5,282 nucleotides of DNA from NCBI GenBank assembly GCA_023265235.1, contig JAHFUF010000421.1, forward strand, positions 1-5,282, read 5' to 3'. The stretch comes from Blastocatellia bacterium. GTDB lineage: Bacteria > Acidobacteriota > Blastocatellia > Chloracidobacteriales > JADJPF01. Both the position numbers and the translations under genes were made by a program. Shown here in pieces: positions 1 through 4,396 of this stretch. The notes beneath the pieces were generated by a model. It did not search any database. It was not told the DNA's origin and worked only from the letters and a program-made list of their open reading frames with translations. How positions within the stretch are numbered: the first letter of the stretch is position 1; each line of letters begins with the position of its first letter.

Positions 1-224
1 GACAACATCCATCCTACTTTGGCTTCTCGCTCAAATCGTTTAAGAAAGGTTGGGTTTATACTTAGATTAGGAGAAAGTACCTTAATAGCAACAGGTTCAT
101 TGGTTGTTAGATCAATAGCTCGAAACACTGCCCCCATACCACCAACAGCAATTTTTTCTTCTAACTGATAGTTATTGCTTAAAGTTTTACCAATTAAACT
201 ACTAAATAGGTCTTCCTCGTTCAT
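1..224 (-). CDS. Ser/Thr protein kinase, N-terminal part (runs off left edge)
   Basis: This is the first 74 codons of a bacterial eukaryotic-type Ser/Thr kinase (PknB/Hanks type), which phosphorylates Ser/Thr on partner proteins with ATP; it is cut by the left edge. The N-lobe is clear. A glycine-rich loop, IAVGGMGAVF, lies at residues 25-34, with Ala where the first loop Gly often stands, a common variant. VAIK at 45-48 gives the ATP-binding Lys48. FEREA at 64-68 supplies the probable helix-C glutamate, Glu67, that pairs with the Lys. The catalytic HRD and DFG motifs and any membrane or sensor domain lie outside the window. The ATG at 224-222 suits the family because the loop falls about 25 residues in, but no Shine-Dalgarno sequence precedes it. 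The gene lies downstream of the TPR gene on the same strand, separated by a terminator, so it probably has its own promoter. The kinase call is firm; targets are unknown. Confidence 0.93.
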   Translation of the reverse strand, partial: MNEEDLFSSLIGKTLSNNYQLEEKIAVGGMGAVFRAIDLTTNEPVAIKVLSPNLSINPTFLKRFEREAKVGWML

Positions 225-312
225 CGGTCTTTGGCAAGGTGTAATAAGGTTTTTAGGTTTTGTTTTAGATATCTTAAACTTGATTCTTAGCTTAATAACT
301 AATATTACTGAT

Positions 313-340
313 AATATATTAACTTTGATGGGTAAAACAA
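313..340 (-). promoter_or_regulatory. Possible promoter for the kinase gene
   Basis: Read on the minus strand, TTGTTT (340-335) is followed after 16 bp by TATATT (318-313), a fair -10 and a weak -35. It would give a leader of about 80 nt before the kinase ATG at 224. The surroundings are so AT-rich that chance matches are likely. Its position, after the terminator of the preceding gene and before the kinase, is the main support. Confidence 0.25.
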
Positions 341-348
341 GTTTTTAG

Positions 349-382
349 AAAATATTTTTATTTAATCAAATAAAAATGTTTT
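349..382. repeat. AT-only inverted repeat, 15-bp stem, 4-nt loop
   Basis: Arms 349-363 and 368-382 are complementary over 15 bp with a single T-G wobble (353/378); the loop is AATC (364-367). The stem contains no G-C pair. It directly follows the U-tract of the upstream terminator on the minus strand and precedes the possible kinase promoter. It could extrude as a cruciform, bind a DNA-bending protein, or form a weak RNA hairpin. The pairing is a sequence fact; the role is unknown. Confidence 0.8.
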
Positions 383-418
383 AAAACGAAAAACACGCGC
401 TGTGAGGTAAGCGCGTGT
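380..418 (-). terminator. Rho-independent terminator of the TPR gene
   Basis: On the minus strand a perfect 9-bp GC-rich stem (418-410 with 401-393, ACACGCGCT/AGCGCGTGT) with an 8-nt loop is followed at once by a T-rich tract, TTTTTCGTTTT. This is a canonical intrinsic terminator 53 bp beyond the TPR gene's stop codon and upstream of the kinase gene on the same strand. On the plus strand the stem is followed by a mixed sequence, so it acts mainly in the minus direction. Confidence 0.82.
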
Positions 419-424
419 CTTAAA

Positions 425-454
425 AAGCGAGCCTCGCTTGTTCTCGATGCGAGA
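425..454 (-). repeat. Two small hairpins between the TPR stop codon and the terminator
   Basis: Hairpin one: 442-446 pairs with 450-454 (TCTCG/CGAGA, 3-nt loop). Hairpin two: 425-430 pairs with 434-439 (AAGCGA/TCGCTT, 3-nt loop). Together with the terminator they form a row of three stems in the 3' untranslated part of the TPR mRNA. Bases 452-459 can also pair with 411-420, which would disrupt the terminator stem. The pairings are visible; stabilising or regulatory roles are inferred. Confidence 0.55.
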
Positions 455-470
455 CGCGCGGGGCATACCG

Positions 471-1418
471 TTACTGAGCAACCGCTTTAATTAAAGATGC
501 ATTAGCCTCATTACGTATAGTTTGTATTGATTGGGCTAAGTAGGGTTTTATATTAGGAAACGCTTTGCTCAATATTTCAATATCATAATCTATTGCCTTA
601 CGTAGTGGGATATATTTTTCTTCTTCTGTCATCACACAAACTCTGGCATAAGTAGCAACAATTTGTTCATTTAAAGAAGCAAACTTGCTATTAGTAATAA
701 AACTATTAATAGGGTTGCGCATTCCATCTCGGTAAAGTTGAACTTGTGCTTTGGCTAATAAAAAGTAAGTATAGGGTTGATTTGGGTTAAGTTCTGTAGC
801 AGTAGTTAATGCTTGAGCCGCATCTAGCGAGCAATTATTCATTAGTGCAAAAATTCCTAATGATTGATATACATCTGCCAAAAGATTATTTTTATAAGAG
901 TTCCACTCTACATTTAAGTACCCCGAAGGCATTTTGTTTGCTTTTAATAATTCAAGCCCTTGATGAGCAAACCTTTCGCCTTCTACAAAATACTTACTAT
1001 CACCCCTAAGCATTTGATTACTAGCTATAGTAGCTAGTTGAGTCATTACTAGCATATGTTCTGGATAGCTGGCTAAAGCTTTTCTACCAATGACAAAAGC
1101 CTGTTCAAAATCATTAAGACGAATTGCGGCAGTAACTAAATTTTGATAAAGAGGAAAGCACATTTGACTCTTAGGGGTTTTTTCAATAAAAGCTAGCCCT
1201 TGGTCAATCATAGTTTGCGAGCAAGCTTGAGAAGTAATTTGTTGATATTCTTTATACTCATCAGTAGTTACAGCTACTGGCAGGTTAGGATCTGCATCAG
1301 TCATTATTTGGTTTGAACAATTTTCTTTGTTTTGGGCTAATGTGTTAGTAGGTAAGGAGAAAACTGATAAGACTAATAATAAGCCTATAAAATATAATTT
1401 TAGATTTCTCTTTTGCAT
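471..1418 (-). CDS. Secreted TPR-repeat protein of unknown function
   Basis: The predicted protein has 315 residues. Residues 1-28 form a signal peptide: a basic start (MQKRNLK), a hydrophobic core at about 8-20, and likely cleavage after Leu27-Ala28. The mature part is mainly helical with TPR-like pairs. The clearest are about 88-121 (ending KALASYPEH) and about 180-228, where ATELNPNQPYTY followed by a helix is classic TPR phrasing; a partial unit lies near 146-162. No enzyme motif is visible, so a periplasmic protein-protein scaffold is the likely role. Five mature-region cysteines (34, 66, 87, 196, 261) would allow disulfides outside the cytoplasm. I chose the ATG at 1418-1416 because GGAGGT (1427-1422) sits 3 bp upstream. 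An in-frame TTG at 1445 would put extra residues before the signal peptide and has no ribosome site. The gene ends at an intrinsic terminator and is divergent from the hyuB-like gene. Confidence 0.85.
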   Translation of the reverse strand: MQKRNLKLYFIGLLLVLSVFSLPTNTLAQNKENCSNQIMTDADPNLPVAVTTDEYKEYQQITSQACSQTMIDQGLAFIEKTPKSQMCFPLYQNLVTAAIRLNDFEQAFVIGRKALASYPEHMLVMTQLATIASNQMLRGDSKYFVEGERFAHQGLELLKANKMPSGYLNVEWNSYKNNLLADVYQSLGIFALMNNCSLDAAQALTTATELNPNQPYTYFLLAKAQVQLYRDGMRNPINSFITNSKFASLNEQIVATYARVCVMTEEEKYIPLRKAIDYDIEILSKAFPNIKPYLAQSIQTIRNEANASLIKAVAQ

Positions 1419-1421
1419 AAG

Positions 1422-1427
1422 ACCTCC
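1422..1427 (-). promoter_or_regulatory. Ribosome binding site deciding the TPR gene start
   Basis: GGAGGT on the minus strand lies 3 bp before the ATG at 1418. It is a full Shine-Dalgarno core at slightly short spacing, and it favours this ATG over the in-frame TTG at 1445, inside whose reading frame the site would otherwise lie. Confidence 0.8.
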
Positions 1428-1442
1428 ACAACGATTCAAAAA

Positions 1443-1471
1443 CAAACATTCACAACAATCATTGATGTTTG
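1443..1471. repeat. 7-bp inverted repeat upstream of the TPR gene
   Basis: CAAACAT (1443-1449) and ATGTTTG (1465-1471) are inverted around a 15-bp centre that itself holds CAATCATTG (1457-1465). It lies 25-53 bp upstream of the TPR start codon, where an operator or leader hairpin could sit. The sequence is AT-rich and the arms are short, so chance is a fair explanation. I see no convincing -35/-10 pair for the TPR gene nearby. Confidence 0.35.
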
Positions 1472-1489
1472 ATTTGAGTTAAAAAACTT

Positions 1490-1680
1490 TGTTTGTGGAT
1501 TGGCCTTTGATGAGAAAAAGTGCGGGCAAACTTTTGGTACTCGCAGCATTGGCTTCCACTTCGGCATTTCTCCAACCATATTTATCTAAGTCCCTTAACA
1601 AACTTAGGTTGAGAACTTTGCGCCCCATGCTTTCACTAAGGGTTGCTATTATCGGTGGACTACCTCATGTGTAGTCAGGT
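1490..1680. other. Unassigned GC-shifted, fold-prone island (ncRNA or gene remnant)
   Basis: Bases 1501-1680 are about 45% GC by count, higher than the AT-rich DNA on either side and than the neighbouring genes. Nested complementarity is present: 1545-1549 with 1627-1631 (plus two more pairs after a mismatch), 1568-1577 with 1607-1615 (one bulged C), and 1586-1591 with 1602-1607. A separate hairpin is 1658-1663 with 1671-1676. No known RNA (tmRNA, SRP RNA, RNase P RNA, common riboswitches) is recognisable by its conserved motifs. Short reading frames exist on both strands, but none has a good ribosome site. The minus-strand frame (1628 to 1479, 49 codons) has a faint HEAT-like look. It may be a structured RNA or a decayed coding fragment; I cannot tell which, nor the strand. 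Confidence 0.35.
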
Positions 1681-1704
1681 TTAAGTCAGTTTAATTTGGT
1701 TTAA
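1674..1704. repeat. Short tandem direct repeats, about 10 bp x 3
   Basis: GTCAGGTTTAA (1674-1684) is followed directly by GTCAGTTTAA (1685-1694) and then by a diverged third copy, TTTGGTTTAA (1695-1704). The array starts in the last arm of the 1658-1676 hairpin. The period, close to one helical turn, would suit protein binding on one face of the DNA, but no function is shown. Replication slippage is an alternative origin. Confidence 0.6.
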
Positions 1705-1721
1705 TACTTGAAATTTTCTGT

Positions 1722-1739
1722 TTATTGTGCTTATTGTGC
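1722..1739. repeat. Perfect 9-bp tandem duplication
   Basis: TTATTGTGC occurs twice with no spacer (1722-1730, 1731-1739). Nothing else in the window shares it as far as I can see. It could be a slippage product or a paired protein site about 160 bp upstream of the hyuB-like start codon. Confidence 0.7.
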
Positions 1740-1811
1740 TATTTGGCATTGTAAATATCCTATAGATAAAAAGCAAGTTTTTTTTTACCTAAACTAGATA
1801 TTTTTCCTGCT

Positions 1812-1839
1812 ATCACAAATATTTGTTTCTATTTATAAT
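1812..1839 (+). promoter_or_regulatory. Possible promoter with overlapping palindrome, hyuB-like gene
   Basis: A perfect TATAAT lies at 1834-1839. A 4-of-6 match to the -35 box, ATCACA (1812-1817), lies 16 bp upstream. The perfect 12-bp palindrome ACAAATATTTGT (1815-1826) overlaps the -35 and fills part of the spacer, where a dimeric repressor would block polymerase. The leader would be about 55 nt. The -10 and palindrome are visible; promoter and operator roles are inferred in AT-rich DNA. Confidence 0.35.
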
Positions 1840-1900
1840 TAAAATGATTTGCTACTGGGATTACTCCCTACTCTTTACTAGATTAAATACTTAATCAGTT

Positions 1901-3487
1901 ATGACATTACCTAATATAGTTGATCCTGTGAAACTAGAAATTTTCAGAGCTATTTACCATTCTGTAGCGGAAGAAATGGGACTGGTGCTAAAACGTACAG
2001 CTTTTTCACCAAACATCAAAGAACGCCGTGACTATTCCTGTGCTCTGTTTGGAAAAAATGGTGAATTGATAGCTCAAGGCGATCATATGCCTGTGCACTT
2101 AGGTTCAATGCCTATGTCAGTTAAAGCTGCTATTAAAGAACAAAAAATGTTAAATGGCGATATAGTGTTCTTAAATGACCCTTTTGCAGGTGGAACACAT
2201 TTACCAGATTTAACTATGATCGCACCTGTTTATATTGGAGAAAAAGCTAGTCAACCTACTTTTTATGTAGCTAATCGTGCTCACCATGCTGATATTGGTG
2301 GTGCAACCCCTGGATCTATGGGGACAGCAACGGAAATCTATCAGGAAGGCTTACGTATTCCACCAATTAAACTAGTTAAACAAGGTGAACTTGACAAAGA
2401 TATTAAGCGATTGTTTTTAAGCAATGTTCGTTTAGCAGAAGAAAGAGAAGGTGACTTAACTGCTCAAATAGGAGCAATTCGCACAGGCAGCAATCGGTTA
2501 ATAGAAATCGTCGAGAGGTATGGGGAAAAAGAATGTTTGGCTTATGCAAACAATCTAATATCTTACTCTGCACGAATGATGAAAAACCGACTTATCAATT
2601 TACCTGATGGAGAATATAGCGCAGAAGATTATTTAGATGATGATGGTATTACAAATAAACCTATAAAAATAGCTGTAACTATTCAAATTAAAGGTGATCA
2701 AGCAAAAGTTGACTTTAGCGGAACAGACAAACAATGTAGCGGGCCAATAAATGCTGTTTTAGCAATCACTGTTTCAGCAGTTTTTTATGTTTTTCGCTGT
2801 TTATTAAAAGAAGTAGTTCCAGCTAATGCAGGTATTTTAGAGCCAATAGATGTAACAGCCCCACTAGGAACAATAGTTAATGCAATCCCTCCTGCTGCTG
2901 TTGCAGCAGGCAATGTGGAAACTTCTCAAAGGATTGTTGACGTTTTGCTAAAAGCTCTTTCTCAAGTACTACCTAATGAAATTCCTGCGGCAAGCCAAGG
3001 AACTATGAATAATCTGACTATTGGGGGAATAAACTCCCTAACAGGGCAAGAGTTTGCCTACTATGAGACAATTGCAGGTGGAATGGGCGCACGACCAACA
3101 ATTTCAGGTTTAAGCGGAGTGCATACTCATATGACTAATTCGCTTAATACCCCTGTAGAAGCCTTAGAATATGCTTATCCTCTACGTGTAAGGCGTTATA
3201 AATTGCGTAACAATTCTGGAGGTAAAGGACAACATCAAGGCGGTAATGGCATTATTAGGGAATTAGAGCTTCTTACCCCTGCTCAAGTAACATTACTCTC
3301 AGATCGTCGCCATTTCCCCCCATATGGTTTGGCTGGTGGTGAGCCTGGTTTAGTTGGACAGGCTTATATAATTACAAGCGAAGGTAAAGAAAATTTATCT
3401 AGTAAACAATCTGTAGAATTAAAAATTGGAGACAGAATTGTAATAGAAACCCCTGGTGGTGGTGGCTATGGTTCAATAAATGATTAA
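1901..3487 (+). CDS. Hydantoinase B / oxoprolinase family subunit (HyuB-like)
   Basis: The 528-residue protein is a full-length HyuB-family subunit, the family of N-methylhydantoinase beta, the C-terminal half of 5-oxoprolinase, and the acetone/acetophenone carboxylase homologues. These cytoplasmic enzymes use ATP through a HyuA partner to open or carboxylate small substrates. Family signatures run end to end: DPVKLEIFRAIYHSVAEEMG near 8-27, LNDPFAGGTHLPDLT (91-105), RAHHADIGG (126-134), NVRLAEEREGDL (175-186), AAGNVETSQRIVD (335-347), GARPTISGLSGVHTHMTNS (396-414), SDRRHFPPYGLAGGEPG (467-483) and a glycine-rich end, TPGGGGYG (517-524). His100, Asp103 and a His at 128/129 are candidate metal ligands by analogy with acetone carboxylase; I infer this from spacing. 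The start is fixed by a stop codon three codons upstream, yet there is no Shine-Dalgarno sequence. No HyuA gene is adjacent, so the substrate cannot be named. The reading frame is intact. Confidence 0.92.
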   Translation: MTLPNIVDPVKLEIFRAIYHSVAEEMGLVLKRTAFSPNIKERRDYSCALFGKNGELIAQGDHMPVHLGSMPMSVKAAIKEQKMLNGDIVFLNDPFAGGTHLPDLTMIAPVYIGEKASQPTFYVANRAHHADIGGATPGSMGTATEIYQEGLRIPPIKLVKQGELDKDIKRLFLSNVRLAEEREGDLTAQIGAIRTGSNRLIEIVERYGEKECLAYANNLISYSARMMKNRLINLPDGEYSAEDYLDDDGITNKPIKIAVTIQIKGDQAKVDFSGTDKQCSGPINAVLAITVSAVFYVFRCLLKEVVPANAGILEPIDVTAPLGTIVNAIPPAAVAAGNVETSQRIVDVLLKALSQVLPNEIPAASQGTMNNLTIGGINSLTGQEFAYYETIAGGMGARPTISGLSGVHTHMTNSLNTPVEALEYAYPLRVRRYKLRNNSGGKGQHQGGNGIIRELELLTPAQVTLLSDRRHFPPYGLAGGEPGLVGQAYIITSEGKENLSSKQSVELKIGDRIVIETPGGGGYGSIND

Positions 3488-3517
3488 ACGATTGAACAAA
3501 AATGATTAAATAAACCT

Positions 3518-3523
3518 AGGAGA
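3518..3523 (+). promoter_or_regulatory. Strong ribosome binding site of the 3529 gene
   Basis: AGGAGA sits 5-6 bp before the ATG at 3529, the best-placed ribosome site in the window. It supports this start and shows that this organism does use Shine-Dalgarno signals, in contrast to the hyuB-like gene just upstream. Confidence 0.85.
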
Positions 3524-3528
3524 AAGTC

Positions 3529-4371
3529 ATGAAATTAGCGCAATTTTTCTTATTACTTTTAGTTATATTATTTTCTCTAGAAACAGTTTCTGCTAATGAA
3601 AAACAAAAGTTAAACTTCCAGCAATTAGAGCTAGAATTATCCACATCTAAACCTAATATCCTCTTACTAGAACCAATTCAAATAACTGTGACATTAAAAA
3701 ATAAGCTTGGTGAAGCAATAATGCCTATGGCTAAACCAGAGCTTGGGGACAGCGATGTAGCATTAAAAATATTTTCTAATGATAAAAAATTAAAACTCCC
3801 TCAATTATCTAATTCTATTGCTGCACTAGTTTCTTATGAAGAAATCCCTACATCAGAAAAACAACTTCAATACCGAATAATTCCTCGTAGTGAGGCATTT
3901 TTATCTACTGGTGAATATTCTTTACAATTAGTTTTTTATAAAGGAAAAGAAAGACTAATCTCTAATTTATTGACAATAAATATAGTTGAACCATTAGGGA
4001 TAGACAAACAAGTCTTTGACCAGCTAAAAGCTTTGCCTAATTTTATTTCCTTGCTAGATACTCCTGGAGTGTCTGAAGAGGCTAATTTAAAAGCTATTTT
4101 AGAAAAACTAATCGTTGATTTTCCTCAAAGCGTTTATAGCCCTTATATTATTTTTAATTTAGCAGAAATAGATTTTTCTTTAGGTAATTACAGTGCAGCC
4201 ACTATCAAACTAGCAAAACTAACGGATAAAGACGATTTTCCTTTTGCTGATATGATACTACAACGATTAGAGGAAATTTACTCTAGTAACGAAGATAGTT
4301 TTATGGCTGATTACTACCAAGAAAAGCTTAACAAAATAAGGCTAAGAAATAATGTAATTATGCTTCTTTAA
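3529..4371 (+). CDS. Exported protein: beta domain plus helical repeat C-terminus
   Basis: The predicted protein has 280 residues and I do not recognise the family. Residues 1-22 are a signal peptide with a long Leu/Phe core and likely cleavage at Val-Ser-Ala (20-22). There is no lipobox cysteine, so it is probably soluble and periplasmic or secreted. Residues about 32-153 alternate short hydrophobic strands (LELELSTS, IQITVTLKNK, YSLQLVFYK, LLTINIVEP), resembling an Ig-like or invasin-type beta sandwich. From about 160 the protein is helical; LKAILEKLIVDFPQSVYSPY (187-206), the next helix (207-218) and GNYSAATIKLAKL (219-231) read like a TPR-style repeat. No enzyme motif is seen. It follows the hyuB-like gene by 41 bp with no terminator between, so co-transcription is likely, though a functional link is not obvious. 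A surface assembly or substrate-binding role is only a guess. Confidence 0.83.
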   Translation: MKLAQFFLLLLVILFSLETVSANEKQKLNFQQLELELSTSKPNILLLEPIQITVTLKNKLGEAIMPMAKPELGDSDVALKIFSNDKKLKLPQLSNSIAALVSYEEIPTSEKQLQYRIIPRSEAFLSTGEYSLQLVFYKGKERLISNLLTINIVEPLGIDKQVFDQLKALPNFISLLDTPGVSEEANLKAILEKLIVDFPQSVYSPYIIFNLAEIDFSLGNYSAATIKLAKLTDKDDFPFADMILQRLEEIYSSNEDSFMADYYQEKLNKIRLRNNVIMLL

Positions 4372-4391
4372 GGCTATCTAAGAGCCATTAA
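4368..4391. terminator. Weak hairpin between convergent genes
   Basis: TTAAGGCT (4368-4375) pairs with AGCC-A-TTAA (4383-4391) with one bulged A and a 7-nt loop. It overlaps the stop codon at 4369-4371 and fills the 25-bp gap between the convergent genes. No T-tract follows on either strand, so it is not a standard intrinsic terminator, but it is the only candidate for ending transcription here. Confidence 0.3.
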
Positions 4392-4396
4392 CAAAT

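Larger units (their letters stand above)
1681..1900. other. AT-rich upstream region of the hyuB-like gene
   Basis: This stretch has no credible gene. It holds the end of the 10-bp repeats, a perfect 9-bp tandem duplication (TTATTGTGC at 1722-1730 and 1731-1739), a run of nine T (1778-1786), a 12-bp palindrome (1815-1826) and a possible -10 box (1834-1839). It is probably the promoter region of the gene at 1901. Confidence 0.6.

Noticed and set aside
809..1009. 66-codon plus-strand frame
   Set aside because: It is antisense within the well-supported TPR gene and has no ribosome site or domain features.
1522..1537. 16-bp near-identity (15/16) to 5204-5219 as a dispersed repeat
   Set aside because: The similarity does not extend beyond the core, and the second copy lies inside normal coding sequence; a single short match is best explained by chance.
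1489..1674. 61-codon plus-strand frame with a signal-peptide-like stretch after an internal Met (ATG at 1510)
   Set aside because: The TTG start has no ribosome site, the ATG at 1510 has only a poor one, and the hydrophobic look may simply mirror the structured or decayed sequence beneath it. Kept only as part of the unassigned island.
1778..1786. Run of nine T as a terminator for a transcript from the 1490-1680 island
   Set aside because: Only a 4-bp AT-rich stem (TATC/GATA, near 1757-1769) precedes it, too weak for an intrinsic terminator.
1857..1868. Small GGGA/TCCC hairpin upstream of the hyuB-like start
   Set aside because: Four base pairs with a 4-nt loop are expected by chance; no known leader element matches.
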